A DNA stretch of 64,000 bases from Phaeosphaeria sp. MPI-PUGE-AT-0046c (Eukaryota; Ascomycota; Dothideomycetes; Pleosporales; Phaeosphaeriaceae): positions 1,736,001 to 1,800,000 of the forward strand of contig JAGTJN010000001.1 of NCBI GenBank assembly GCA_020747045.1. Reading direction: 5' to 3'. The position numbers and the translations under genes are program-made. The number at the start of each line of letters is the position of its first letter. The stretch's first letter is position 1. This document shows, one piece after another, positions 54,701 to 64,000 of the stretch. Under the pieces are notes generated by a model. The model was not told the DNA's origin. It worked only from the letters and a program-made list of their open reading frames with translations, and ran no database searches.

Positions 54701-57700
54701 TCTTCTCCAACCTCCTGTCCTTGCGTGGAGAGCGATTGCGGTAGTGCGAATCCGCGCCAATGTCATCATCCTCGTCATCGGCGTCGCTGTCACGCTCTCC
54801 AGTGGACATGCTGCGACGACCGCGCCTGGGCCGTTGCGAAATCATTGCAAGGGCTTCCTGGATGCCCTGCAGGTTCTGCTCTAGCGGACCAAGACGCGTC
54901 TGCAACAGACGGCCCATGAGGTCATCAACGTGCTGGTCGAAGAAGCGACTGCGCGTCTGAATCTTGTTTTCGCCGTCTGTGAGCAGGCCTTCGTCCCAGT
55001 CGCTCATTGGCACATCATCAGCGTTGTTCAAGCGATGCACAGGAGACTCATAGGCAATTGCTGCGCGCTCATCGTCGAATGGATCCTGCGCCGACGTCGC
55101 TGAGCCTTGCATATTTCGTGGCGCGTACAGTCTGCGAGGGCTGGGACTAGGTGCATCACTGCGCATATTGAGATTAGGTTGCAGATCAGACCGTTCAAAC
55201 TCATGTGGAGTCCGCTGGGGTGACGACTGGTCCCATGAAGTCTCGTCGCGCTCAACGCCAAAGTCGGACCCCTCCTCATTCATGTGCTTCATCACTGCAT
55301 CGATATCGTTAAAGGACGCCTGACCCAAATGTTCGAAATCAACACTCTCGCTCTCAGGGTAACGAGCATGCCTGCCACCTTCCAGAGCAGTTTTGTATGA
55401 TCCGTCGTCGCTTGGTCGAAATGTTGTCGCTGGACTACGGCTGTCAAAGCGGGGAGGAGTGACCTGACGTTTGGCCGGTTCTTGCGTCTGGGATGGCTTC
55501 GTGACATGAAATCCGAAATCATACCCGGCACCAAACTGTGGTTTGAACTCGAACGGCTTCGCGCTGGCAGAAAGTGTGCTCTTGTGGCCATGCTTTTTGG
55601 CGACTGGCTGAGGCTCCTCGATGGTAGGTGTAGGAACGTCGCTGGCATCAGGTGTCTGATCATCATCGAGGACATCCAATGTTTGCTCGGCTTGCATCGT
55701 TGGAATTTCAGCTTCTTGAGCGGGAAGCTCACGCTGCGCAGCCAATGGCTCCGGACTCTTCGAGTGCGACTTGGCCCTCTTGCCATCGGGGGAGAGGTTC
55801 TCCTTGTCCTCTGGCATGTCTTCGGCTGTGAACGGAATAAACTTGTTGTTCTCAGGCTCCGGCACCTCGGCCAGTGGCTGCGATACAAGAATTGGCTGCA
55901 AAGCAAATTTGGGCACATCATCTCCATCAGCACGGCCGCGTCGAGCTCGCTTTTCGCGGCCATCTGCTTGCATAATGCGGCCCTCCTCATCTTCGCGTGT
56001 TTCTTCTTCAGCATCTTCCTCGGGCGTCTTTTGCTGTGTAAGATCAGGGCGAATGATCGGTACAGCCTTAGAGCGTGATGCAGGCTTGATGATGTCGCTC
56101 GCGGAGAGGTTGACATCACCAAAGATCTTGGATGAGAAGCTTGTGGGCGCAGGCATTGGCTTATTAGGGTTAAACGACGATACGCTAGGATTGAACACAG
56201 GTGCGTCTGGCTTGAACGATGGCGGACTAGAAAAGTTGAAGCCACTGGACGGGAACACGTTGGCGTTTGAGCCAACTGGCTTGAATTCCGGAACCTCCAC
56301 CGCAGACTTAAGCACCGATGTCTCTGCAGTAGGGTTGAACGCTGGCGCATCTGGCTTGAAAGCAGGTGCGGCCACGTTAAAGCTCGACATGCCGTCGATG
56401 CTTGGCTTGTTGCTTCGTGGTACCGAAACATTCGCAGGCGACTTGACAGCAGGCGAGAAGGTAAAACCTGACGAGAACGACCCAGGACTGAAAGATGCTG
56501 CCGGGTTGAACTTGAACTCTTTGGCCTCGACGTTAAGTTTTGAAATGGAAGACCGAGAAGTATGCTTGCTGTGGATAGCAGACGCAGGTTTGCTGAATGC
56601 AAATTTGTTATCCCTCCAAGAATTGCTAACCTGTGATGGCGCCTTGGAATGTTGCGCTGAGCTTTGCGTTGTAGCTTCGGCGTCACCGTCCTCAAGACTC
56701 GGGTTGGTCAAGTCAGAGCCGTTGGTCTTTGCGCCATCGCTATCACCACGAGGGCTCTGTTGAGCCGGGAACGAGAAAGCAACAGGCTGATGCTGCTTGG
56801 CAAGAGAGTGCGCTCGGCTATGTGGCTGAGGTTGGTGGAGGATGGTCCGAGAGTCGTCCCAAGGTTTGTTAGTTGCAGAAGTCGAAGGCTTGAATTGATG
56901 CTTGATCTCAGGTTCCGTGTTAAAGTCGCCTCCCTCTGCGAACTGCTTGTCAATGGCCTCCTCTAGGTGATATTCGGCATCGGCAGCTTCGCGCTCGAGG
57001 TTTTCGCTGATATTGTGACGATGTCCGCGAGGAGTTGGAACAGCAATTTCAGGCGCAGGCTTAGCAGCATGCTTCATTGCTGGTACTTCGTCTTCCTCGT
57101 CCTCGTCCTCGGGAACTTCAGCAAGGGTTGACGAAGGGCGCATACCCATGACCTGCTGCTGCTGTTGCTGGAGAAGCTGGTTCTGAAGTTGCTGCTGTTG
57201 TATTTGCATCTGTATTAAGAAGTCGTCTTGCTGGGTAGGCGTAGGAGGGAACTGCGAATTTGGCCGCATTCCAAAAGGAGATGCTGGTGAAAGAATGCCG
57301 GACATATCAGATCTGGAGAAGGGCAAAGCGGGTGAAGCAGTGCGGCCGTCTTGAGGCCCAAAGTAATTGCCTGGAGACCATGTGCCAGAAGGCGAGATAG
57401 CATGATGTGCGAAGCTGGCAGGGGATCCAAATGTTGAGTGGCGGTGCATGTGCATGCTGGTTCGTGGATTCGCGAAAGCTCCCGGCGAAGCAATCGATTG
57501 TCGAGACATGTGCCCTGGCGAAGGACCGAATGGGAAAGAACCCGAAACAATGCTTCCCTGCCTGGCCATACGATGGCTTCCAGCGGACGAGGTGGGAAGT
57601 GGTGGTGAGAACATTTGGCCTGGATGCTGCTGGCTAGAGGCAGATCTTGATAGAGGTAGTGGGATATCTTCTTCACCTCCCTGGCTGACACCAAGAGCCG

Positions 57701-59141
57701 CGAGTTTCGCCTCCAGTAGGGACGCGACATATTGATCCCATTCCGCCTTCTTGGAAATTCTTACGCGATACTGAGATCCTGCCTGCGCACGCTCTGCGCG
57801 AACATCTGCTTCTTCTGGCCACACAGCGCGATTGTGTGGCTGCACAGCCCCAGTACTGAAACCACGCGTATCGTAACCCTCCTGCTGTAGCTTCTGCAGC
57901 TTCGCATCCACAGCATCAGCACTCAATGGCTTTGGTGGATAACCTGGAGTGCCACGAGGAATGTCACGCGGTATCGATATAATGCAACCTTTCCCTTTGA
58001 CCATGACCTTCTTACGCGTACGTTGAACAGGCGCGCGAACTGGCTCTGGAGGCGCAAGGTACTTCGTTGGGGTAGCCGGTAGTGGTTTATCCTTGGAAGC
58101 CTGGGCCGGAGCAGTAGCTAAATCGTCTGCTGGCTTGTTGAGAGTCTTGTCAATCGAATTGGAAGCCTCAACAGACTTGGACACCAGTGGTGAGACAGGC
58201 ATCTCGTCGACTTGACTACCGCTCTCACCTGCATTTTGCTTATTAGATAGCTCAGCTGCTGATGCCGTCCTCGAGTGAGGAGCGGCATCAGATACTGCGT
58301 ACTTGGAGGCCATCATCTTGCCAATTGCGTCCTTCTGGTCCTTGCTGAAGTGGCGCCAGAAATCCTGCTGATTCAGGGTCTTGTTGGTGTTATGCGTTTT
58401 ATGCCCTCTCTTTGGCGGAGGCTCGAGAGAAGCGCTCGGCTCGTCTATGGATTCCTTGTCCGTCTCAGCGCTATGGTCGCTCTTCCAGTCGTTGGCCTCG
58501 CGATTCCAACGGCGTTCGAGGAACTGCTGCACCCACTCGGCCGAAGTCGGGTTCTGGTCCGTCGCGCGGGGAGTGGTCGCGGACTGCTGCGAATCCCTAA
58601 TTGGGGTTTCTGGAATCGGAACACGGGATCGGATGAGATGTTCGAGGGTGAATTGCACCGGTGACGCGCTTTGGTCTAAGCGAGGGATGAGATGGTCAAG
58701 ATTGAATCGGTTGGGCGATTCCTCCTCGATCTCTAGTCGCGACGGAAGCAGATGTCCGAGACCAAATTGCAGGATAGACGAGTCTCCGTCGAAGTCGTCG
58801 CTACCAAAGTTGGTGGAAACCTGGCGACGCGAGTTTGCGACCGGAGGCGGGTGACGATAAGGGCTCCCCCAGCTAGCTGTGTAGTAGGAAGTGTCGGTCC
58901 TCTCGTTCCTTGCGACGGTCGAAGGCGTACGCGGATTGGCTCCAAGCGCTGGGAAGGACGGAAGTGGTGGAAGCTCCGGGCTCGAGTGACCAAGGGTGCG
59001 GGTCGGAGACGGGGCTGTCCACAGCGTCTGCGTGGGAGAAAGTGCCTCGCGGGGGCTGTTCGCTTGGCCAAGACGCTGGATGGCAGAAGGCGGCGATGAC
59101 GGCAGGGACGGAGAGGACGACGAGGACCGTCGAGCTTGCAT
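51738..59141 (-). CDS. Giant repeat and coiled-coil protein, 2467 aa
   Basis: One uninterrupted frame of 2467 codons, the largest gene here. The N-terminal 400 residues are Ser/Pro-rich and disordered. A Gln-rich patch lies near 640-665 (QQQQLQNQLLQQQQQQ). Around residues 925-1000, FKPDAPAFNP and FKPDAPVFNP recur with related FxP units. At about 1481-1658 seven tandem units of 25-31 residues share IRxIVxEAxAxH (for example IREIIADVLVAH, IRAIVEEVVASH, IRSIIAEALSSH), with an eighth, IRELVDDALKRQ, further on. Residues about 1720-2270 form a long coiled coil. A basic C-terminus contains NFASPKAVQLAAAFGNWRKG and more Ser/Pro. Long coiled coils with disordered heads suit spindle-pole, septal or cortical scaffolds, but I recognise no named family, so that is only a guess. 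Confidence 0.88.
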   Translation of the reverse strand: MQARRSSSSSPSLPSSPPSAIQRLGQANSPREALSPTQTLWTAPSPTRTLGHSSPELPPLPSFPALGANPRTPSTVARNERTDTSYYTASWGSPYRHPPPVANSRRQVSTNFGSDDFDGDSSILQFGLGHLLPSRLEIEEESPNRFNLDHLIPRLDQSASPVQFTLEHLIRSRVPIPETPIRDSQQSATTPRATDQNPTSAEWVQQFLERRWNREANDWKSDHSAETDKESIDEPSASLEPPPKRGHKTHNTNKTLNQQDFWRHFSKDQKDAIGKMMASKYAVSDAAPHSRTASAAELSNKQNAGESGSQVDEMPVSPLVSKSVEASNSIDKTLNKPADDLATAPAQASKDKPLPATPTKYLAPPEPVRAPVQRTRKKVMVKGKGCIISIPRDIPRGTPGYPPKPLSADAVDAKLQKLQQEGYDTRGFSTGAVQPHNRAVWPEEADVRAERAQAGSQYRVRISKKAEWDQYVASLLEAKLAALGVSQGGEEDIPLPLSRSASSQQHPGQMFSPPLPTSSAGSHRMARQGSIVSGSFPFGPSPGHMSRQSIASPGAFANPRTSMHMHRHSTFGSPASFAHHAISPSGTWSPGNYFGPQDGRTASPALPFSRSDMSGILSPASPFGMRPNSQFPPTPTQQDDFLIQMQIQQQQLQNQLLQQQQQQVMGMRPSSTLAEVPEDEDEEDEVPAMKHAAKPAPEIAVPTPRGHRHNISENLEREAADAEYHLEEAIDKQFAEGGDFNTEPEIKHQFKPSTSATNKPWDDSRTILHQPQPHSRAHSLAKQHQPVAFSFPAQQSPRGDSDGAKTNGSDLTNPSLEDGDAEATTQSSAQHSKAPSQVSNSWRDNKFAFSKPASAIHSKHTSRSSISKLNVEAKEFKFNPAASFSPGSFSSGFTFSPAVKSPANVSVPRSNKPSIDGMSSFNVAAPAFKPDAPAFNPTAETSVLKSAVEVPEFKPVGSNANVFPSSGFNFSSPPSFKPDAPVFNPSVSSFNPNKPMPAPTSFSSKIFGDVNLSASDIIKPASRSKAVPIIRPDLTQQKTPEEDAEEETREDEEGRIMQADGREKRARRGRADGDDVPKFALQPILVSQPLAEVPEPENNKFIPFTAEDMPEDKENLSPDGKRAKSHSKSPEPLAAQRELPAQEAEIPTMQAEQTLDVLDDDQTPDASDVPTPTIEEPQPVAKKHGHKSTLSASAKPFEFKPQFGAGYDFGFHVTKPSQTQEPAKRQVTPPRFDSRSPATTFRPSDDGSYKTALEGGRHARYPESESVDFEHLGQASFNDIDAVMKHMNEEGSDFGVERDETSWDQSSPQRTPHEFERSDLQPNLNMRSDAPSPSPRRLYAPRNMQGSATSAQDPFDDERAAIAYESPVHRLNNADDVPMSDWDEGLLTDGENKIQTRSRFFDQHVDDLMGRLLQTRLGPLEQNLQGIQEALAMISQRPRRGRRSMSTGERDSDADDEDDDIGADSHYRNRSPRKDRRLEKMRAVVRDALESHQSQLSVTTAPTTQPMHPEQIREIIADVLVAHQSTATPVEHVPADQIRAIVEEVVASHEPTASAQNLEPVSSNDIRAIVMEAVATHVPQPLPPPVPEQIWPDDLKAIFAEAFAAQQLQNSAQSLQPETIRSIIAEALSSHQPPAFPAVEPVQPDTIRSIVEETLASHRPTTLEAPADIAQPTVDLSEIYQAVGSLKASIAQTTNHQLQADDIRELVDDALKRQSMEIATRHETQVIQEKNDRIAGLETLLKEANLRCDEEAEARAALQTREADTARLLKVTEDELTLLQQAARQDEDKIRALTEERDLAHRSLDAYQTDDDEVRSRLSTLDAQNEELKMKNVALESSEEDLQARLKTVTAENEALMITLEEHRLSASKFRDDIHHAREDAEQLRKAMDQARYQTEEATRVRESMRTKLEKLQQDMVSASQQVATERAQWQKSEESSATKYEILSARIEAEGRTRERLERELERLETQEREGMKLRIHLEQTQKHNARLEETIDQLRNESMEHQKNAERYERDMREAREAAHVEIRRTRVLMEADIDAANNQVNIVRHDLESQNSRVRAELDQVRLDADTAKEKHELDLEAAADVKKQAVQDALESKRHSLQEQQRALERQLEHITQEHTRALNFAHEDRDRTEAFHKDRLALADSKAEHLNDKIALLEEKLQVAKEAANAAAAAAGRSPTASSGPSVSEKISPQALRESIAVLQDQLQEREQRIESLEHEMTDLDTEAPAKLKERDTEINWLRELLGVRIDDLNDLINALAQPTFDRETVRDAAIRIRTNLQMEQSEKERLISGGQQSFPTLSTLSNFASPKAVQLAAAFGNWRKGRGEATSALAGGSNTSSRNQTPSRATPHSAQSFLSGLMTPPTSNLRRTPDLPSSASRPQSIRTNSNSSKASTEMGFPGLSNRTSSVPQTPPLMRKASYDQDAEMEQFSESGFYDDESTVDGEMTPIALNFGRELQRESSRQ
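54168..54701 (-). repeat. Seven tandem IRxIVxEAxAxH units inside the giant protein
   Basis: Protein-level repeats with periods of 31, 26, 28, 29, 25 and 27 residues. Each is a 12-residue amphipathic helix, usually ending SH or AH, followed by a Pro-rich linker and an acidic or polar cap (PEQ, ADQ, SND, PDD, PET, PDT). DNA conservation between units is low, so the repeats are old and kept at protein level. Confidence 0.85.
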
Positions 59142-60361
59142 TCAATGTCTATCTCCTCTTGCACAGCTCCGGTGAGCTTCAACGCGCCTGGGAAGCTTCG
59201 GTACGTGTCGGAATCGGTTCTGAGCAGGCACAGAGGCACAAGGCGACACTACAAGCTGCAGAAACGCGTGCAAAGGCCGACTCGAGGCGGATGACAGGTG
59301 GTGAGGCAGGTATATTAAGTCTACTAGAAAGGAAAGACGAGGGTGGGCAGCTTAAAGGAGCGACATAAGGTAAGAGCAGACTGATCTGGAGACAGCAGGA
59401 CGAGCGAGCATCCCGTGGCAGAAGCAGTAGCAGCAACAGCAAGAGATGCAAAAAGCAGATGCGGAGGTGTGGTGGAGGGAAATTGACGAGGAAAGGAGAT
59501 GGTGATTAGGCTGGCCCGTGTTGATTGGCTGGGAGTGTCAGAACGTGGCAATTACATCAGGGGACGCCATGCCGAGCCGACGCATGACGGGGACGGGTGG
59601 AACGTTACGCTGAACATGGCTGCGGGCACGCATCGCACAGCACTGCATTCCTCGACTCGTTCTCGAAGCTGGGCGTGTGTAATAATCGTGTTTACACTTC
59701 ATCAACGCCGTTCTTCATCTGCATCGCCATCCAACGGGCCTGGCAGCACCGCAGGCAGACGCGTTTGTGAGGTGTCACAACGCGCCTAAACTCATTTACT
59801 GTGCTAATGCATCTGCCATGTCGCGTTGACAGCTCATATACAACAAATATTGCGTCCTGACCAATCGCGCATGTGCACGACACGTTTCAAGCTACCAGCC
59901 GAGCTCCATGCATCCACAACCACAGCTGCGTATTCTGATACCATGTTACAAGGAGCAAAAGTCATAAACAACACAGTGGCATCGATGTTAACAGGACTGG
60001 GATGATCAAGGGAAACACAAAAGGGGTCCTGACTAGTGGCTAGCGACGGGAGCTAACGAAGCCGTGCAGCATGAAGAGCCAAGATGCATGACTGAAGAAT
60101 CTTGGATGTGTTTCGAGAAGCTCTTCTGTTGGCGTATTTATAGAAATGTAAGCCGTTAAGATTCGCACTGTTTGTAGCCCGAGCTAGGTTTTTCTCATGC
60201 ATCGTGACAACCACCATCTAGAATGTGCGGCGCATAACCAAAGACGAGCTCCTATACAGTTCTGAACTTCATATGTGAAAAATATATCGAATCGCTAGTA
60301 TACCATATGCAATGCTATGTAAAGTGAATGCACGAACCAAACTTTCTCTTTGGGATCCTTG
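59142..60361. promoter_or_regulatory. Intergenic, giant-gene promoter and MFS 3' side
   Basis: About 1.2 kb. Next to 59141 the strand read by the giant gene is pyrimidine-rich, as in a 5' leader. Short CAG/CTG-like clusters occur near 59410-59450. No other gene is supported. Confidence 0.45.
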
Positions 60362-61905
60362 TTAAACCTTCCGCCAAGCCACAAGCCTTTGAGCAAAACC
60401 ACTCTTCTTGAAGCCCTCTGGTACCTCGCCATTCCTACTACCGTCTATCGCAGCCTGTCGCTCCTGCTCGCCAATCTTCCACGCCCGAACCATCCACAAC
60501 GACACTGCAGCGCCTATGTACATGAAGCCAGTGAATAGGATCGCTCCGAGGTAGCTGCCACCGTTGAATGCAACAATCTCGAGACCAATAGCTTCCGAGA
60601 CTATTTCATAGCGTTAGCTCGTTTGTGAATACACCTATGGGCTCAAGACTTACATGTCGTCGGAAGCACCAGGAACAGCCATGTGATACTGAGTGAGCTC
60701 GGCAGCCTCTTCAGACCCATCACCTCTGCTGTCACAGGCGCGACTACCGCCCAATATGTGCCAGCCACCATGCCTGCAATCATGGCGAAGAACACAACAA
60801 CTCCAAAGCTCTTCGCGAATACCCAGATGACCAGACTGAACACTCCACATGCAAACGTCATGGAGCCGGCCATGTTTAATCGTCCGATATTGTCGCTAAA
60901 GTACCCGATCGGTGGCCGTCCTAGCGCTTGACCAAGATTGAGCAATGCACCGATGATACTACCCTGCTGTGCAGTAAGACCGATTGTTTTCGCATAATTA
61001 GGCAGTGAAAACAACAAGACGACGTAGCCCAACATGCTGAGAAACCCAAATGCCATGAGTCCACAGAATTCCACTCGCTTGAATAGTCGCCAATCAAAGC
61101 TCAGCAGGCTGCTTCCAATCTGCTTATTTCGATCCTTAATCAAGAGTGCGCAGGAGGTGTTCACCACGAAGGCAATGATTCCCAGAATGCGGAAAGCCCA
61201 AGGAAGCCCAATGTTGCGGATCATGGCTTGCGCGGACAGCGAGTACATAAGACCGCCAATGCCAGATCCAGCAGCTGCGAAGCCATTTGCGAGCGAGCGA
61301 CGTGTCGTGAACCACTGCGCTGCGATGCCGACACTGCCGACGAAGAGGAAGCCCATGCCCCAGCCGAAGCATAGACCCTGGGTTAGGAACAGGTGCCATA
61401 TCTGCGTGGAGAAACTGGCGCCGATGAACGAGACAGTCTCAAAGACCACTCCAATCAGTAGTGTGGTGCGGGTGGAAAAGCGGCGAATCGTCAAGGTAGC
61501 CAGTGGAGAGACAATGAGAGCCTGGGAGATCGAGAGTCCGCCAATAAAGGCATAGTGGAGAGGTGAAGCACCCGGGAACACATTGTTGGCTAGATAGTAC
61601 GCGAGGAAGACAGCGTAACTAGAATTTAGACCCCAAGTATGTGCATTGATGGTCGCACAAGCAGCGACGCAGACCCATCCATAGCCACCATTTGGAGGCT
61701 CGTCAACAACTGATTTGGTCTTCTGCAACGTTGCGCCGTTCTCCTCGGGAGGTTGATCCTGTCCCTTCTCGTGATTGTTGAAGGTAGTAGAATTTGCGGC
61801 GTCATTTGCAGCATCGAAACTCAATCTACTGTTGTTTGTCCCCGTAGTCGCCAGCTCTTCCCCACTTTCCACTTCTTTCTCGTGTTGCCGATGTGAGGTC
61901 GTCAT
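60362..61905 (-). CDS. MFS monocarboxylate-type transporter
   Basis: Two-exon model: 60654-61905 and 60362-60600, giving 496 residues from MTTSHRQHEKEVESGEELAT. An earlier in-frame ATG at 61995 would add 30 residues but is less likely. A hydrophilic N-terminus of about 85 residues ends DEPPNGGYGWVCVAACATIN, the [DE]G[GF][WY]GW-like entry to helix 1 that marks the monocarboxylate porter family. GLSISQALIVSPLATL, GLCFGWGMGFLFVGSVGIAA, RRSLANGFAAAGSGIGGLMY and IGALLNLGQALGRPPIGYFS are further family blocks. Exon 2 supplies the last two helices (FNGGSYLGAILFTGFMYIGA) and a basic tail. Fungal members are plasma- or organelle-membrane carriers whose substrates are mostly unknown; riboflavin and carboxylates are known cases. 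Confidence 0.9.
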
Positions 61906-62394
61906 GATCCGGAAATAACTTTGTGTCCAGCTTTCTCGTGCAGCCAGACTGAACTTATATGCCAACGTTGGGAGGCCGACTCGTTGAGTAAGCAAGGCAC
62001 CTTGGGACCGATGTCCATGTTGTTGGAGGAGACATTGCAGCTGGCCCGTTACAAGAGGGCGTGAAAAAGTGGAGGCTCGTAAGCAGTTCGTCGGGAATAA
62101 TCCAAACTTTTACGTGACGCTCCAGACGACCCGTACGCTTAAGGTTAGCCAAAATGGTTTTCATTGGTCATCTCGGCAGGAGTGGTCGAGTACCCGAGGA
62201 CGTTAGCCGCACAGCGGATATGCAAGGAGGTTGTTGCGCACATGATTACAGAGCATTGTCAAAAGGTGATCATATTGATTCAATTCTACATAGGAGAGGA
62301 AGGATAATTTCCATTGTTCATTTTCACGTCAAATCCAACGCCGATGGCAATCTGAGCCCACTGGTATCATAAATCCTGACGCCCGAACTGGCGT
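61906..62394. other. Intergenic, MFS promoter
   Basis: About 490 bases between two minus-strand genes: promoter of the MFS gene on the left, 3' end of the 62395 gene on the right. Nothing else was seen. Confidence 0.4.
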
Positions 62395-63782
62395 CTATCT
62401 TGACTCACACTGAGCCATAAATCTGTACATGCCCTCGATCCCTTGGTACTCCATCGGAGTATGCATGTCCATGTCTCCAGCTTCGCTAGTGTGTAAGCTC
62501 TCGTATCCTGAGGGCGATGATGATGATAGCCAAGGATTTCTTTCTGCTTCGATGTCTGCGAGATCATCGAAACTGTGCTCCGAATGAGTAGAGAACGCGT
62601 TCGAGCTAATACTCGATGGCGTCAACATATGCTGCCACTCGATCGCAGGCTGGACATGTTGACGACCCGTGACCGGCTTGTCGAAGAAGGAGCATTCCGA
62701 TGGGGTTTGGCTGGGAGCGAAGGGGAATAACAGGGCGATTTCGGTACCTACAAACGAATCAAAGTCCTCGTCTTGGTATACTACACCGCGTTGTACCTCC
62801 AAATCGTTGCAGATGGTCTCCACACTTGCCGAATCACATCCAGGAAAATGAACTTTGAGTGTTGAACGTTCATAGGAGATGGGTAGATCGCCGAGTGCGG
62901 CTAAGCGTTGAAGGTCTTTCAGCACGGCCGCGAGTTCCTTGACAGCTCTCGAAAAGTCAACAGACAGAATATCAATAAGACCCTCGTTGTTGAGAGTGGC
63001 CTTTTCCGAGACGGAAGCGGTGAATCCCTTCACGGCCTGGAGCGGAGTGAGTGCAGTGACCGTGGGGTTGATGTCAAAACTGATGTACGAGCCTGGGGTC
63101 GCCTTAGGCACTTTGTTGAGAGTGCGGCTGACCTGGTCCTGAAGGGCAGTTACAGCCTTGAATCGCTTCTCTCCGGTGTGAGGGTTGACGCCGTCGAATT
63201 GAGCTTTCTGGCCACCAACCAGAAATGCTCGCACCGCTTGCGAGACGTTGTTGATGACCTGAGCTGGTGCTGCCGGACCATGGCTGAAGTATCGTGCACC
63301 TCCAGCCCGACCTGAACCCCAGCCATATCCTCCTGCTGTTCGGCCGAGTGTTCCACCGGTAAGGTTGGGCCTCAATGTAGAGGCGAAAGGCGCGCAACCA
63401 CTCTGTGCATTCACAATAGTGCCTATACGCGATTTTGGGAACAAGGACCTGTCGTATTTGACACCTGAACGAGTGGCGGCGGTCGTGAAGCGCCGAACAG
63501 CGGCCGAAATGGAGCTGTGAGTTGTGTACCATCGTCCTTTACTTTGCTTCAGGAAGGCAAGACGATGAATGGGATGCGTCGGAGAATTGCGGGCAAGAAT
63601 TGGTTGTAGCTGAGCTTGTGTTGGTCTCGATCCTGCTGGAAGCTGGTTCTGTATAAGCCTCGCAGCGTGACGCCAGGCAGCCCTGTAAAGAAGGTTAGTC
63701 GTTGCTCAATGTGCTTTGAAGCCCAGACTTACTTGAACGCTTTCGCGTTCTTGACCACCAGCGTATGTAGCTGCGGTGCCAT
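62395..63782 (-). CDS. Conserved mitochondrial-looking fungal protein, 445 aa
   Basis: Two-exon model: 63733-63782 and 62395-63682. The start MAPQLHTLVVKNAKAFK is basic and amphipathic, and several RR/RYF sites follow (AAVRRFTTAATR, GGARYFSHGPAAPAQ). A mitochondrial targeting region is therefore likely. The ordered middle reads INNVSQAVRAFLVGGQKAQF, DGVNPHTGEKRFKAV and GSYISFDINPTVTALTPL, and the C-terminal third is Ser/acid-rich. From memory, orthologues in Aspergillus and relatives carry the label casein kinase II beta 2 subunit. I see none of the CK2-beta zinc-binding cysteines here, so that label seems wrong. Function unknown. The chain ends YRFMAQCESR. Confidence 0.85.
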
Positions 63783-64000
63783 GATGGTGTTGTACGACCG
63801 GTTCTGGTGCGATGTAGGAGTTAGGAGCAGCGCTTGTGGGGAAGCCTTGTATGATGAGGCGCATGAGGGAAGTGGCGAATTCCAGGGTCCAGTCCGAGCT
63901 TACGGTGACGGCGATCACATGCACACCGCTTCGCCACCTGGGCAAGCCTAAGACACTTCATTCTAGTGCGTTCATTTTGGTCATTCCAGGAGTCAATGGA
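63783..64000. other. Right edge, upstream of the 62395-63782 gene
   Basis: About 220 bases that should include the promoter of the mitochondrial-looking gene. No other feature is visible before the window ends. Confidence 0.4.

Noticed and set aside
52251..57735. Many plus- and minus-strand frames of 100-470 codons within the giant gene
   Set aside because: They are alternative-frame shadows of the 2467-codon frame; their sequences are Arg/Leu/Ser-rich artefacts.
62395..63782. Casein kinase II regulatory subunit
   Set aside because: No paired CxxC zinc-binding motif or acidic loop of CK2-beta is present.
1..64000. CRISPR arrays, bacterial operons, prophage or insertion sequences
   Set aside because: Spliced eukaryotic genes throughout; no regularly spaced direct repeats or terminal inverted repeats were seen.

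Overview
The window is nuclear DNA from a filamentous ascomycete (Pezizomycotina). A Dothideomycete, probably Pleosporales, fits best. Evidence: many short introns (about 45-150 nt) with GT donors, CTAAC/CTGAC-type branch points and AG acceptors; single genes rather than operons; fungal-type Zn2Cys6, MFS and mpaB proteins; an intron-bearing tRNA-Leu; and a TpA-rich relic that looks like repeat-induced point mutation (RIP). The taxonomic guess is from general impression and was not tested by search. All exon models were read by hand from splice signals, reading phase and remembered family sequences.

Layout. 1-5.66 kb: no convincing gene. 5.66-6.93 kb: a conserved low-complexity protein. 6.9-11 kb: gene-poor. 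11.0-13.85 kb: three small tandem + strand genes, each with an N-terminal membrane segment, an acidic middle and the same C-terminal motif (VNxGxMQ[VT]KGI...), the best candidate here for an undescribed family. 13.85-17 kb: gene-poor. 17-24 kb: SEC13 (COPII/nuclear pore), a GIY-YIG protein with a C-terminal membrane segment, a nucleoside hydrolase and the COPII cargo receptor ERV29. 24.8-28.1 kb: a membrane-anchored basic coiled-coil protein and a PPxY protein with two 18-residue pseudo-repeats. 29.9-31.8 kb: the RSC subunit SFH1 with a C-terminal GATA-like finger. 32.7 kb: tRNA-Leu(AAG). 33.7-37.5 kb: APS kinase, a small unknown gene packed against its promoter, and a sugar transporter with one unresolved splice junction. 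38.6-42.1 kb: TTC1-like TPR protein, p23/SBA1 and ESCRT-III VPS24. 42.3-48.5 kb: a transcription factor with two kinds of zinc finger, an mpaB-family oxygenase, a small membrane protein and RRP1. 48.6-49.2 kb: an AT-rich RIP-like relic. 49.3-51.0 kb: an H3K9 methyltransferase with chromodomain. 51.7-59.1 kb: a 2467-residue repeat and coiled-coil protein. 60.4-63.8 kb: a monocarboxylate-type MFS transporter and a mitochondrial-looking conserved protein.

How the genes relate. Most are independent housekeeping genes: secretion (SEC13, ERV29), endosomal sorting (VPS24), chromatin (SFH1, KMT1), ribosome biogenesis (RRP1), chaperoning (SBA1, TTC1-like), sulfate assimilation (MET14) and nucleoside salvage. 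There is no secondary-metabolite cluster: the mpaB-family gene has no synthase beside it. Head-to-head pairs with shared promoter space are SBA1/VPS24 and the zinc-finger factor/mpaB gene. Several long open frames are misleading: SFH1 reads 165 codons past its true splice site, and the apparent SEC13 start lies inside an intron.
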